Numbered from the stretch's first letter, positions 52,469 to 62,841 are shown. The stretch: DNA of 64,000 nt from Flavobacteriales bacterium (GCA_023251095.1 JAHEZL010000016.1:1-64000), one strand, 5' to 3'. Program-made: numbers and translations. Notes: generated from the sequence alone by a model not told the origin.

Positions 52469-54184
52469 ATGCGCTACACCATACTCATAGCATTTTTATT
52501 ATTCGGAGGGATTTCCTTTGGTCAGCAAATCACCATTAAGGCCGAAAGCAACAACAGCACTCCTGAAGTGGGAGATAATTTTCAAATCAACTACATTATT
52601 GAATCGCCAACAAATCTGGGAAACTCTAAACTCATCCCAAAATCGGTGAGCGGATTAAAATACCTCAACGATGGAAAAAGCACAGGTAGTTCGGTAAGCA
52701 TTATCAATGGAAAATACACTGCCAGCTACACTTTAAATTACGCTGTAGCTTACCTTGCCGAAAAAGCAGGCGAATACATTATTCCTCCTCTGGAAATAGC
52801 TGTGGACGGAAAAACCTATCGCTCCAATTCGGTTAAAATTGTGGTGAGCGCAGTGGATCAAAATAAAATAGTGCGCTCCGAACAATACTACCTCGACATT
52901 GCCTTAAACAAAAAAAGCGTTTATGTAGGAGAACCGCTTACTTACACTTTGAAATACTATTCGCAGTTCAACATCAACAATCTGCGAATCAACGCTGATC
53001 CTGAATTCAAAGGTTTTTACAAAAAGGATCTTACGATTAACAATCAGTCCTCTGTAAAAAATATCAATGGAAAACAGCATGTGGTGGGCACCTACAAACA
53101 AGCCCTATTAATTCCGCTGGAGGCCGGAAATCATGTTATTCCTAAATTAACCGGGACTATTAGTTTGATTTCTCAGGGCTATGGATTTTTTCAGCAAACG
53201 GAAGAGAAAAAAATATATTCCAATTCGGTTACCATCAACGTAAAACCCTTTCCCGAAAACGGCAAACCTGCTTCCTTTAGCGGTGCGGTGGGATCTTTTT
53301 CCATCTCGGGGAAAGTGGATAAAAACCACGTAAAAACCAACGATGCCATTTCTTACAAAGTGACGATTAAAGGAAGTGGGAATTTAAAAATGACCGAATT
53401 GCCAAAAATTGCCTTCCCCGAAGATTTTGAAGTATACGATCCTAAAATCACAGAAAACATTACTGCCGATGCTTCGGGAATGTCGGGACAAAAAACTTAT
53501 GAATACATTCTTATTCCAAAACACGCCGGACAAAGCACCATCCCTTCCCTTGAATTTTCTTTTTTCAATCCTGCAAACCAGTCCTATCAAAAAATAAAAA
53601 CGGAGGAAACCATTATCACCGTTGATCAGGGTGATGGCTCAACAACCGCTGTGGTGAGCAAGGAAGATCTGAAGTTTGCAAAAAAAGACATTCATTATTT
53701 TTCTGTTGATACCAACAATCTCGAGCAAGGCGAAAAAGAACCTTTCCTTTTCTCCCCTTTGTTCTGGATACTTTTAATTCTTCCTCAGGCAGCAACTTTA
53801 ACCTTTATCATTATTAAGAGAGAAAAGAAATACAGCTCTTCTGAAATCATTTCTTCAAAAAATAAAAACGCCGCCAAGCTCGCAGCAAAAAGATTGAAAG
53901 AAGCCGAAAAACTTTTGCAAAGCACCGATAGCAAAGCTTTTTACGGCGAGGTGTTAAAAGCCATGAACAGTTATTTCTCCGATAAATTCAATATTCCGCA
54001 AGTCAACCTGAATAAGGAAATCATCATTGAAGAATTGCAGAAAAAAGGCGTTTCTGAAAACGACATCAAAGCCACCATGAGCATTGTTGAAAAATGTGAA
54101 ATGGCCCGATATGCGCCTGTAAATGACGCCATCAGCGATGTTTACTCAAAGGCTTTAGAACAAATCACAAAAATTGAATCATGA
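52469..54184 (+). CDS. batD: BatD: oxygen-tolerance membrane protein
   Basis: 571 residues from the ATG at 52469; a TTG at 52451 in frame lies within batC and is not needed. A signal peptide (ILIAFLLFGGISFGQ) is followed by repeated Ig-like beta domains (NNSTPEVGDNFQINYIIESP, LNKKSVYVGEPLTYTLKYYSQF, KNHVKTNDAISYKVTIKGSGNLK, AGQSTIPSLEFSFFNP). A membrane helix (PLFWILLILPQAATLTFIII, about 438-460) and a cytoplasmic helical tail follow. BatD (PF13584-like) is the large periplasmic member of the aerotolerance complex. It overlaps batE by 4 bp (ATGA). Confidence 0.92.
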   Translation: MRYTILIAFLLFGGISFGQQITIKAESNNSTPEVGDNFQINYIIESPTNLGNSKLIPKSVSGLKYLNDGKSTGSSVSIINGKYTASYTLNYAVAYLAEKAGEYIIPPLEIAVDGKTYRSNSVKIVVSAVDQNKIVRSEQYYLDIALNKKSVYVGEPLTYTLKYYSQFNINNLRINADPEFKGFYKKDLTINNQSSVKNINGKQHVVGTYKQALLIPLEAGNHVIPKLTGTISLISQGYGFFQQTEEKKIYSNSVTINVKPFPENGKPASFSGAVGSFSISGKVDKNHVKTNDAISYKVTIKGSGNLKMTELPKIAFPEDFEVYDPKITENITADASGMSGQKTYEYILIPKHAGQSTIPSLEFSFFNPANQSYQKIKTEETIITVDQGDGSTTAVVSKEDLKFAKKDIHYFSVDTNNLEQGEKEPFLFSPLFWILLILPQAATLTFIIIKREKKYSSSEIISSKNKNAAKLAAKRLKEAEKLLQSTDSKAFYGEVLKAMNSYFSDKFNIPQVNLNKEIIIEELQKKGVSENDIKATMSIVEKCEMARYAPVNDAISDVYSKALEQITKIES

Positions 54185-54888
54185 AGAAATTACTTTTCAT
54201 ATTACTAACTTTCATCTCCTTAGGGTCAATTGCAAATCAACCGGTTAGACCTTTAGTTCCGATGGATTCATCTGATTCCCTTTTGCAAAAAGGGTATTAC
54301 TCTCCCGAATTATATGCTGCAACCGGTAACAGCTATTACAAACAAAATAAAATTGGTTTGGCGATTTTATATTATGAACGCGCTTTAAAATTGAGTCCGG
54401 ACAATCAAGACATAAAAGACAATCTGGAACTGGCCAATGCTAAAAAAACCGATAAAGACCTTACAGGCTCCCCTTCATTAAAAAGTTCTTTAAATCAATT
54501 GAACGCTTTTATCTCTTATGATCAACTCAGTTGGACAGCTATAGTTCTCATGATTTTAGCATCGACTTTAATTATTGCCACCCGCTTCCGCTCTCCCGAA
54601 AAAAGAAAAAAGATGATGTTGTCGGGATTGTTGCTGAACACTTTTGGTGTTGTTTTGATTTTGTTTGCCGGCTACCAAAAACAAAATATTGAAGAGACGA
54701 AGGAGGCCATCATTATCTCTTCATCAGCACAAATTCATAACGAGCCCTCCTCCACTTCGGGGGTGGTAGTCACCCTTCACGAAGGCTCAAAAGTGGTCGT
54801 TTCAAAAAGCGAAGGAGAATGGATGAGGGTAATAATTAATGAAGAATATTCCGGCTGGATTGTAAAATCGTCCGCACAGGAAATTTAA
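54181..54888 (+). CDS. batE: BatE: TPR protein with membrane helix and SH3-like tail
   Basis: 235 residues. A signal peptide ends near SIANQ, and a TPR-like pair (TGNSYYKQNKIGLAILYYERALKLSPDN) is at about 50-85. Two membrane helices follow (LSWTAIVLMILASTLIIATR, MLSGLLLNTFGVVLILFAGY), then an SH3b-like domain at the C-terminus (AQIHNEPSSTSGVVVTLHEGSKV, EWMRVIINEEYSGWIVKS). It is the last gene of the Bat operon. Confidence 0.88.
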   Translation: MKKLLFILLTFISLGSIANQPVRPLVPMDSSDSLLQKGYYSPELYAATGNSYYKQNKIGLAILYYERALKLSPDNQDIKDNLELANAKKTDKDLTGSPSLKSSLNQLNAFISYDQLSWTAIVLMILASTLIIATRFRSPEKRKKMMLSGLLLNTFGVVLILFAGYQKQNIEETKEAIIISSSAQIHNEPSSTSGVVVTLHEGSKVVVSKSEGEWMRVIINEEYSGWIVKSSAQEI

Positions 54889-55045
54889 ATCGTCCCGAAG
54901 CCAAAAAAACGAAATTTTTATTGCACTGATAAAAATTGTCATCGCTTTGAAAATCAACATTATAAACACTGACAAAACACGTAGTTTACGCTGAGACAAA
55001 CTTTGATCAGAAAGTATTTATATTTTAGCTCAAAATATTTAAAAT

Positions 55046-57295
55046 ATGAATGTACGTGTATTACTTCAATCGACCCTTAGCCTCTTAACTCTGGCAATGG
55101 TTTCTTGTGCCCCTCACGAGGAAGCGGCAGCAACTACAACAGATCCCGGTTACCCGGAAGAAGTTAAAAAGCTTTTGAGCGAAATGTCGGTGGAAGAGAA
55201 AGCCGGACAATTAACAATTTTGAATTTGACTGTTTTGGTAAAAACAGATTCAATCACAGGTGCTATCACGTTAGATACCGCCAAATTATCTGATATCCTT
55301 GTAAAACATAAAGTGGGTAATATATTAAATACCCACTCCAACGCCTTAACTGATTCTGTTTGGAGAGGCATCATCACTCAGCTTCAGGCTTATGCCGCTA
55401 AAACACCGCACAAAATTCCAATCCTTTATGGAATTGATGGTATCCACGGAGCTACCTATACTTCCAACTCAGTATTGTTCCCTCACAGCTTGGCTTTGGC
55501 CGCTTCAAGAAATCCGGAGCTGGCTAAAATCGGTGCGAAGGCAACTGCTGCCGATGTTCGTGCTTCAGGTATCCGCTGGAACTACGCTCCTGTATTAGAG
55601 GTAGCGCGTCAGCCATTGTGGGCTCGTTTCGGTGAAACTTACGGTGAAGATCCATATTTGATTTCTCAAATGGGTGTTGCTGCTATTAAGGGATATGAAG
55701 AAGACGGTTTGGATAAAGTAACAGGTGTTGCTTCTTGTATGAAACACTATTTAGGTTACTCTGCGCCAGTATCTGGAAAAGACAGAAGTCCGGCCCTTAT
55801 CCCTGAAATCACTTTAAGAGAATATTACTTACCCCCTTTCCAGGCTGCTGTTAATGCAGGATCAGCTTCTATCATGATTAACTCAGCTGATATCAATGGA
55901 GTTCCTGTTCATGGAAGTCATTATTTACTGACAGATGTTTTGCGTGGAGAACTAGGATTTAAAGGCTTGGTAGTTTCCGACTGGCAAGACGTAATGCGTT
56001 TGTACGATCGTCACCACGTTGCTAAAGATTATAGAGAAGCTACAAAAATGGGGATTAACGCCGGTGTTGACATGAGCATGGTTCCTTATGATACTAAATT
56101 TACTGATCACGTTATCGACTTGGTAAACGCAAAAGAAATCTCCATGGAAAGATTGGATGAAGCTTGCGGACGAGTATTGATGTTGAAATACAAACTGGGA
56201 ATCTTGAAAGATGGTGGTTTGCCTGAAAAAGCGGCGATCGCTAATTTCAATCCTGAGAAAAACAAAACCAATGCTATTGAAGCAGCTCGTGAAGTAATGA
56301 CCTTATTGAAAAATCAGGACAATATCCTTCCATTGAAAAAAGGAACAAAAGTATTGTTGGCCGGTCCGGGAGCTGAAAAAGTTTCTATGCTCAACGGATG
56401 CTGGTCATTCTCATGGCAAGGTAAAGAAAACAGCATCTACCCTTCTTACTACACTACAGTGGCAACTGAATTGAAAGCCATTGCCGGTGAAGGAAATGTA
56501 ACGGTAGAGAAATCAAATAAAATTGCAAAAACAAATGCCGATGTAATCGTTCTTTGTATCGGAGAAGATGCTTATGCTGAAACTCCAGGTTCTATCAGAG
56601 AATTGGATCTTGAGGTATCACAACAGGAATTGGTGAAATCAGCTTACGCTACAGGAAAACCGGTGATTTTGGTTTTAATCGAAGGTCGTCCGAGATTGAT
56701 CCGCAACCTCGAACCACAAGCAAAAGGAGTACTGATGGCTTACTGGCCCGGCTTTGGCGGATCAAAAGCAATTGCTGAAACTTTGTTCGGTTTGAACAAT
56801 CCATCCGGCAAATTACCTTTCACTTATCCTAAATACAGTGGTTACCAGATTTCTTACGATTACAAATTTGCCGATGTTAATGAAGAATTGGAAATCGGAG
56901 GATTTACCAATACCGGTTATGATGTTCAATGGCCATTCGGATTTGGTTTGAGCTACACCACTTTCTCTTATTCTGCTTTGCAATGTGACACTGTGTTGAA
57001 AGGCGCAAACAAACTGAATGTATCTATTACTGTTACCAACACCGGTAAAGTAGACGGTACTGAAATTGTAGAGCTTTACACGCATGATCATTATGCAAGC
57101 ATTGCTCCTTGCCTGAGAAGACTCCGCGATTTCACCCGCGTAACTTTGAAAGCAGGAGAAAGCAAAAAAGTATCTTTTGCAATTGACGCTGAAGACTTAT
57201 CTTTCATCAACGCTGAATACAAACGCGTAACGGAAGATGGTAAGTTTGATGTGATGATTGGTGATCAGAAAAAAGAGTTTACTTACAGTAACTAG
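55046..57295 (+). CDS. GH3 beta-glucosidase lipoprotein
   Basis: 749 residues. The lipoprotein signal ends LAMVSC (Cys21), so it is membrane-anchored, unlike its paralogue at 23795. Domains are as in GH3: GIDGIHGATYTSNSVLFPHS, KHYLGY (233-238), nucleophile Asp312 in VVSDWQDVM, sandwich domain DNILPLKKGTKVLLAGPGAEK, and FnIII-like tail TNTGKVDGTEIVELYTHDHYAS. It releases glucose from beta-glucosides, probably at the outer membrane or in the periplasm. It stands alone and ends at a strong terminator; no LytTR-like repeat was found upstream. Confidence 0.95.
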   Translation: MNVRVLLQSTLSLLTLAMVSCAPHEEAAATTTDPGYPEEVKKLLSEMSVEEKAGQLTILNLTVLVKTDSITGAITLDTAKLSDILVKHKVGNILNTHSNALTDSVWRGIITQLQAYAAKTPHKIPILYGIDGIHGATYTSNSVLFPHSLALAASRNPELAKIGAKATAADVRASGIRWNYAPVLEVARQPLWARFGETYGEDPYLISQMGVAAIKGYEEDGLDKVTGVASCMKHYLGYSAPVSGKDRSPALIPEITLREYYLPPFQAAVNAGSASIMINSADINGVPVHGSHYLLTDVLRGELGFKGLVVSDWQDVMRLYDRHHVAKDYREATKMGINAGVDMSMVPYDTKFTDHVIDLVNAKEISMERLDEACGRVLMLKYKLGILKDGGLPEKAAIANFNPEKNKTNAIEAAREVMTLLKNQDNILPLKKGTKVLLAGPGAEKVSMLNGCWSFSWQGKENSIYPSYYTTVATELKAIAGEGNVTVEKSNKIAKTNADVIVLCIGEDAYAETPGSIRELDLEVSQQELVKSAYATGKPVILVLIEGRPRLIRNLEPQAKGVLMAYWPGFGGSKAIAETLFGLNNPSGKLPFTYPKYSGYQISYDYKFADVNEELEIGGFTNTGYDVQWPFGFGLSYTTFSYSALQCDTVLKGANKLNVSITVTNTGKVDGTEIVELYTHDHYASIAPCLRRLRDFTRVTLKAGESKKVSFAIDAEDLSFINAEYKRVTEDGKFDVMIGDQKKEFTYSN

Positions 57296-57316
57296 TAAGT
57301 AATACATACTGAATAG

Positions 57317-57349
57317 AAAAAGCACCGGTTGAGAGACCGGTGCTTTTTT
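57317..57349 (+). terminator. Intrinsic terminator of the GH3 lipoprotein gene
   Basis: 13-bp stem (57317-57329 with 57336-57348) with a 6-nt loop and a T-run. Confidence 0.92.
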
Positions 57350-57358
57350 GTTTTAATG

Positions 57359-57515
57359 AAATCCCTCTGCCTGCGCACAGAATTCCTTCGCACCTCCCTT
57401 TTTCAAAGGGAGAAGCCCATTCCCTGAAAACCATTATTTAAGTATGGATGAGAGCGCACTTCTCCCTTTGAAAAAGGGAGGTGCGAAGGAATTCTGTGCG
57501 CAGGCAGAGGGATTT
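57359..57515. repeat. Perfect 57-bp inverted repeat element
   Basis: Arms 57359-57415 and 57459-57515 are exact reverse complements over 57 bp around a 43-nt loop. The outer ends are AAATCCCTCTGCC. It starts 10 bp after a terminator and ends within the stop codon of the convergent acetoacetyl-CoA synthetase gene. It is the intact member of the family seen at 14183-14348. Confidence 0.92.
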
Positions 57516-59424
57516 ATTTCTTCCCTCTCACAAACCCCAAAAAAAACTTCAAACTCTCGGGATTTTTCATTGCATCCTTTGTTGCTGCTTTTTCAATTGG
57601 TGTCCCCATCAGTATTTTCTTCATGGGAGTTTCCATTTTTTTACCACTGATGGTATATGGAATTTCAGCAACCTGAAATATTTCATCAGGCACATGACGC
57701 GGAGAATATTGCTTGCGCAACTCCGCTTTTATTTTTGCTTTCAAAGCGTCATCCAAAATAAAACCTTCGCGAAGCACCACAAACAAAGGCATGTAATGCT
57801 CTCCTCCTTCTTCATCGGTGCAAATAACCATGCTGTCTTTTATTTCGGCAACACTTTCCACTGCGCTATAAACTTCACTGGTACCAATGCGCACACCACC
57901 GCGGTTGAGTGTTGCGTCGGAGCGACCGAAAATAATGACTGAATTCCGGGAAGTGATTTTTATCCAATCACCATGTCGCCATTTCCCCGGATACATTTCA
58001 AAATAACTGGAATGGTATTTTTCATTTCCTTTATCGTTCCAAAAATAAACAGGCATGGAAGGCAGCGCTTCTTCAATCACCATTTCGCCAAGTTCATCAT
58101 AAACGGGTTTTCCCTGTTCATTGTAAGCTTCCACTTTACAACCCAGCAAACGACATTGTATTTCACCTGCATAAACAGGTTCATAAGGATTTCCGCCCAC
58201 AAAGCCACTGCAAATATCGGTTCCTCCGCTAAGCGAAATCAACCACAAATCTTTTTTTATGTTTTTGTAAATCCAGTCGAAAGCCTCCGGAGGCAAAGGA
58301 GACCCGGTACTTCCCAAGGATTGAATATGATTCAGTTTTCCTTCATAGTTCACACCTTCTTTCATGCAGGAAATGTAAAAACTTGCTCCTGCTCCGAAAT
58401 GCGTGATTTTTGTTTTTTCTGCCAGATCCCACAACACATTAATATTGGGATAAGCAGGCGCACCATCGTAAATCACCACTGTGGTTCCGTGCAACAAAGC
58501 CGCGTTGGCATAATTCCACATCATCCATCCTGTGGTGGAATACCAGAAAAAACGATCTCCTTTTTTGCAGTTTTGATGCAAACCCATTGCTTTCAAATGC
58601 TCTATCAGCATTCCTCCCACACTGTGTGTAATTGCCTTGGGTTTACCGGTAGTTCCCGAGGAATATAAAATCCAGATGGGATCACTGAAATCAACTCTCG
58701 TGAATTCGAGAGTTGCGCTTTTGTTGTTCATTATATTGGTCCACTCGGCACTGCCAACAATCAGTAATTTTTTTAATCCTTTTAAATGATCCGCCAATTC
58801 AGCAACGGTTTCATTTTTTGAAAACTGCTTGCCATTGTATGAATAGCTGTCGCAGGCTATTAATATTTTTGGTTCAATCTGACTCAACCTGTCGATAACA
58901 CTCGCTGTTCCAAAATCGGGAGAACAGCTCGACCACACCGCGCCCAATGAATTAGCGGCTAAAAATGCAATCAGTGCTTCAGGATTATTGGGTAAATACG
59001 CAGCGATGCGATCGCCTTTGCCGATTCCTTCCGCCTTAAAATACGCCGCCAGAGCAGCCACTTTTTCTTCCAGTTCCTGCCACGAAATTTCTGTTGCAGT
59101 TTGCGTTTCCGACTGGAATATGATGGCTGGATATTCACTCGCTTTATTTCTGAAAACATGTTCGGCGTAATTTACTTTCGTTCCTTCAAACCATTTGGCT
59201 CCTATCATTTCAGGTGTTTGCAACAATACTTTTTGATAAGATCCATCGTGTAATACCTCATAATATTGCCAGATGGATTCCCAGAATTGAGAAATATTAT
59301 TCACCGACCAATCCCACAATTCCGCGTAATTATTCAAGTCCAGATTTTTCTCACGCTTCAGATACTGCGCGTAAGCAAACATATTGGAAGATTCGGTGAA
59401 TTGTTTTGATGGTTGCCACAACAT
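57514..59424 (-). CDS. Acetoacetyl-CoA synthetase
   Basis: 636 residues of the ANL superfamily. The start MLWQPSKQF is characteristic for acetoacetate-CoA ligases, and WEFWESIWQYY-like residues of the N-terminal domain, the P-loop ILYSSGTTGKPKAITHSVGG, GWMMWNYANAALLHGTT, LSGGTDICSGFVGGNP, GRSDATLNRGGVRIGTSEVYSAVE and the closing SGKKMETPMKKIL follow in order. It activates acetoacetate with ATP and CoA for lipid or ketone use. Its stop codon TAA is 2 bp from a perfect 57-bp inverted repeat. It stands alone. Confidence 0.94.
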   Translation of the reverse strand: MLWQPSKQFTESSNMFAYAQYLKREKNLDLNNYAELWDWSVNNISQFWESIWQYYEVLHDGSYQKVLLQTPEMIGAKWFEGTKVNYAEHVFRNKASEYPAIIFQSETQTATEISWQELEEKVAALAAYFKAEGIGKGDRIAAYLPNNPEALIAFLAANSLGAVWSSCSPDFGTASVIDRLSQIEPKILIACDSYSYNGKQFSKNETVAELADHLKGLKKLLIVGSAEWTNIMNNKSATLEFTRVDFSDPIWILYSSGTTGKPKAITHSVGGMLIEHLKAMGLHQNCKKGDRFFWYSTTGWMMWNYANAALLHGTTVVIYDGAPAYPNINVLWDLAEKTKITHFGAGASFYISCMKEGVNYEGKLNHIQSLGSTGSPLPPEAFDWIYKNIKKDLWLISLSGGTDICSGFVGGNPYEPVYAGEIQCRLLGCKVEAYNEQGKPVYDELGEMVIEEALPSMPVYFWNDKGNEKYHSSYFEMYPGKWRHGDWIKITSRNSVIIFGRSDATLNRGGVRIGTSEVYSAVESVAEIKDSMVICTDEEGGEHYMPLFVVLREGFILDDALKAKIKAELRKQYSPRHVPDEIFQVAEIPYTISGKKMETPMKKILMGTPIEKAATKDAMKNPESLKFFLGFVRGKK

Positions 59425-59545
59425 AAAAATGAAAATAGATAAATTTCTGAAATATTCAATCCAAAAAATACATCAAGCGATAATGAATATTCCATTTGAC
59501 CTTTAAAATAAATTATATACAAATGAAATAAATTAACTTTACTTC

Positions 59546-60601
59546 ATGCTCATACAGGAAATGTATATGAAAAGATGCATTCAACTTGCATTAAAAGGCT
59601 TGGGTGCTGTTGCTCCAAATCCAATGGTAGGTTGTGTGATAGTGCATGAAGGAAAAATCATCGGCGAAGGTTATCACGAAGTTTATGGCAGCGCTCACGC
59701 AGAAGTAAATGCTATCAACTCAGTTGAAAATAAAGAATTCCTGAAAAATTGTGTTTTATATGTGAGCTTAGAACCCTGCAACCACTATGGGAAAACCCCA
59801 CCCTGCAGCGACTTAATCCTAAAACACCAAATCCCTGAAGTAGTCATCGGCTGCACCGATTCTTTTGAAAAAGTGGCAGGCAAAGGAATAGAAAAATTAA
59901 AAAACGCAGGGATCAAAGTCACAACAGATGTTTTAGAAAGCGAATGCCGCAATCTTAACAAACGCTTTTTCACCTTCCATGAAAAAAAACGTCCTTACAT
60001 TATTTTAAAATGGGCACAAACACAGGACGGGTTCATCAGCCGATTGGAAGAAGATATTCAAAACAACAATTGGATCACTGGGGAAGAAAGCAAAATACTG
60101 TCGCATCAATTAAGAGTTTCCGAACAGGCAATTTTAGTGGGCACCAATACTGCGCGCATCGACAATCCTGAATTAACGGCGCGACTCGTTCCGGGTAAAA
60201 ATCCGCTGAGAATAGTTTTGGATAAAAATTTAAGCTTAGCGGCCACACTAAATATTTTCGATCAATCTACCCCTACCCTTATTATCAACACTGTTAAAAA
60301 TGAAGTCCTTCCCAATCTGGAATACATAAAAACAGAAGGCAAAGATGTGGCTCAGGAAACCATAGAAATCTTATATAAAAAAGAAATCTCTTCGCTGATC
60401 ATAGAAGGAGGAGCGCATACTTTAAATAGTTTTATTGCTGTAAATCTGTGGGACGAAGCTTTTATTTTTACGGGAAACAAAAAGTTTGAAAAAGGAATTA
60501 AAGCCCCTGTGATAAAAGGTAAAAAAGAAAAATTACCTAACCCCGGAAATGATTTGCTTAGCTTTATAAAAAATACAAATGATCAGCAACTCAAACCCTG
60601 A
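59546..60601 (+). CDS. ribD: Riboflavin biosynthesis protein RibD (deaminase/reductase)
   Basis: 351 residues. The deaminase domain carries the zinc site HAEVNAI (His51, Glu53) with SLEPCNHYGKTPPCSDLI (Cys78, Cys87). The reductase domain (PYIILKWAQTQDGFISR, GTNTARIDNPELTARL, IIEGGAHTLNSFI) follows. The protein catalyses two consecutive steps in riboflavin synthesis. The ATG at 59546 is used; a later methionine (MYMKRCIQLA) would also fit. It is followed by a small lipoprotein gene after 17 bp. Confidence 0.95.
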   Translation: MLIQEMYMKRCIQLALKGLGAVAPNPMVGCVIVHEGKIIGEGYHEVYGSAHAEVNAINSVENKEFLKNCVLYVSLEPCNHYGKTPPCSDLILKHQIPEVVIGCTDSFEKVAGKGIEKLKNAGIKVTTDVLESECRNLNKRFFTFHEKKRPYIILKWAQTQDGFISRLEEDIQNNNWITGEESKILSHQLRVSEQAILVGTNTARIDNPELTARLVPGKNPLRIVLDKNLSLAATLNIFDQSTPTLIINTVKNEVLPNLEYIKTEGKDVAQETIEILYKKEISSLIIEGGAHTLNSFIAVNLWDEAFIFTGNKKFEKGIKAPVIKGKKEKLPNPGNDLLSFIKNTNDQQLKP

Positions 60602-60618
60602 ACCAACGTCTTATTGAT

Positions 60619-60993
60619 ATGCGCAAAATACTTTTTATCATCGCTGCTTTCATCACTTTATATTCCTGTGTGCCTGATCCTGTTTGTTCGGGAATAATTG
60701 TGCATCAGGTGAAAATTGTTGACTCACTGGGGAAACCTGTGCTTTTAGACACTTTTTACACTGTTTGTCTGGATAAACCCGATACCTTGCGAATCCCCAG
60801 ATACCTCAAAGACAGCTTACAACTTTATCCGCTTCTTGACGATACCTACTCTTCTGTTTTTAACAAACAATCCACTGCCAATTTCAAATTCATCGGAATC
60901 AAAGGAAGTGACACCATATCATCGCCCTATGTATTCAAATACGATGGTTGCCACTCCTCTCTCCTGAGCGGTAGTTCTAAAATAGTTCACTAA
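60619..60993 (+). CDS. Small lipoprotein of unknown function
   Basis: 124 residues. The lipoprotein signal ends ITLYSC (Cys17). The mature part (PVCSGIIVHQVKIVDSLGKPVLLDTFYTVCLDKPDTLRIP) is a predicted beta-sandwich with four cysteines in total after the lipid anchor. I do not recognise a family. It is 17 bp downstream of ribD, so it is probably in the same operon, but no functional link is evident. Confidence 0.65.
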   Translation: MRKILFIIAAFITLYSCVPDPVCSGIIVHQVKIVDSLGKPVLLDTFYTVCLDKPDTLRIPRYLKDSLQLYPLLDDTYSSVFNKQSTANFKFIGIKGSDTISSPYVFKYDGCHSSLLSGSSKIVH

Positions 60994-61056
60994 GGAAACA
61001 TTTTTTGATAAATCACAGTTTAATTACAAAAACTAACATGTAATTAATTCTGATTT

Positions 61057-62841
61057 ATGAAGAAAATCTCTACTTTGATTTTAAGTTCCTCTTTATTATT
61101 AAGTAATGTTTACGCCGGCGTAAGTGTTGGAGGACCGGTAATTTTAGGATCAGTAAACCAGGTACACAATACAGTACACAACAATCCCGATCAGCTGGTG
61201 ATCAACAATCAAACGCAATACGCAACAATCGTCAATTATTATTCCGATAATAAAATCGTTGGAACTCTGGTAGGATATCCTGATTCTCATTTTACCCTGA
61301 TGACGGAAAATGGAAAAATGGAAGGATTCATCATTGTAGATAAAGAAAATGATATCGCTTTTAAATACAGAACCAACGAAAAAAATGAAGTTACCGTAGA
61401 GCAGGTTTCCGTTAACACTATATTATGTGTGAGTTACAAATATGCCGGTACTCAAAACAACGCACAAACCCTTAATCAAACGCAAATGGGCGCAGTGCCT
61501 GAGCAAGGTCCTGTTCCCAGCTACCAAAGCTTGGCGGGATCAGCCAATGTTTTATATCTTGATTTCGACGGATTTGATTTACCTGCTGCTTCTCAATGGA
61601 ATGGCGGTGTTGCACTTACTGCCGCTGCTGCCGGCTATTCCGACGCACAGATTTTTGAAACATGGAGTGTTACCGCTGAGGACTATGCTCCTTTCAATAT
61701 CAATGTAACTACCGACGTAAATGTTTTCAATGCTGCAGCCACAGGACACCGAATGAGAATGGTTTTAACCACTACTTCTAGCTGGAGCGGTGGCGGCGGA
61801 ATTGCCTATGTTGACGTGTTTACCGATGCTACTGAAAAATACCAACCGGGATGGGTATTCGTTGATAAAATGGGAGGATCTGCATCCAATGCCGGAGAAG
61901 CTACTTCACATGAAGCCGGACACACTTTGTCATTACAACATCACGGAACATTAAATGCGGGCGTGGATACAGTAGAATACTATTCGGGACACGGCAACTG
62001 GGGACCTATCATGGGCGCAGCTTACGGCATGAGCATGTCGCAATTCAGCAAAGGAGAATACACCAACGCCAACAGCTATTATATTGATTATCAAAACAAC
62101 GATGCCCGAGTAGATTTTGTTCAGGATGACCTGGCCGAAGTGGCTCAAAGAGTGGCTTACAAATCCGATGACCACAGCAACAGTATTGCCAACAGTCCTA
62201 CTGAAATTTCCTTTACACTGAATGGAAGTGATGGACTTGTAGACTCCACAGGAAATAATGGATTAATAGGAACTACAGCCGATTTAGATGCCTTTCATTT
62301 TTACACCGGAGGCGGCGTTGTTACCTTGAATTTTAAACCTTCCGCAGCTGTTAAATCCAATCTGGATATTCAAGTAAAATTATACAACAGCAGCAGCACG
62401 CTGGTAAATACTTTCAGCACTGCTCACGGAGCAACTACCATCACAGGAGTTAGCATCAACCAACAACTTGCAGCAGATGATTATTACCTTACCATTGATG
62501 GCGTAGGATCAGGAAGTGCCGTTATCGGCTGGAGCGACTACAACTCTATGGGACCTTATTATATCAAAGGAACTATTCCCAACGCTGTAAATACAACAGA
62601 GACAAAAACACTGGCCGGAAAAAATGATGTGAAAATCTTCCCTAATCCAATGAACAGCGATGGAATATTACGTTTCTCCACTACTGTAGATCTTGTTAAG
62701 GTTTATGATGTAACAGGAAAAATATTGAATTACACCAACAACAGTAACTACATCAACCTGGGCAATCAACTGCCCGAAGGTGTTTACTTTGTTGAATTAA
62801 CAGCCAACAACCAAACTGTTGTAAGCAAAGTTATCCGCTAA
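61057..62841 (+). CDS. T9SS-exported zinc metalloprotease
   Basis: 594 residues with a signal peptide ending NVYA. An N-terminal propeptide-like part (residues 20-150) precedes the catalytic domain, which carries HEAGHTLSLQH (His285, Glu286, His289, His295), the HExxHxxxxxH zinc site of metzincins. YYSGHGNWGPIMGAAYG with the Met-turn residue follows, and then a pre-peptidase-C-like domain (about 365-500; DLDAFHFYTGGGVVTLNF) and a type A T9SS sorting domain (IFPNPMNSDGILRF to LPEGVYFVELT). It would be a secreted protease. It is followed by an intrinsic terminator. Confidence 0.9.
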   Translation: MKKISTLILSSSLLLSNVYAGVSVGGPVILGSVNQVHNTVHNNPDQLVINNQTQYATIVNYYSDNKIVGTLVGYPDSHFTLMTENGKMEGFIIVDKENDIAFKYRTNEKNEVTVEQVSVNTILCVSYKYAGTQNNAQTLNQTQMGAVPEQGPVPSYQSLAGSANVLYLDFDGFDLPAASQWNGGVALTAAAAGYSDAQIFETWSVTAEDYAPFNINVTTDVNVFNAAATGHRMRMVLTTTSSWSGGGGIAYVDVFTDATEKYQPGWVFVDKMGGSASNAGEATSHEAGHTLSLQHHGTLNAGVDTVEYYSGHGNWGPIMGAAYGMSMSQFSKGEYTNANSYYIDYQNNDARVDFVQDDLAEVAQRVAYKSDDHSNSIANSPTEISFTLNGSDGLVDSTGNNGLIGTTADLDAFHFYTGGGVVTLNFKPSAAVKSNLDIQVKLYNSSSTLVNTFSTAHGATTITGVSINQQLAADDYYLTIDGVGSGSAVIGWSDYNSMGPYYIKGTIPNAVNTTETKTLAGKNDVKIFPNPMNSDGILRFSTTVDLVKVYDVTGKILNYTNNSNYINLGNQLPEGVYFVELTANNQTVVSKVIR

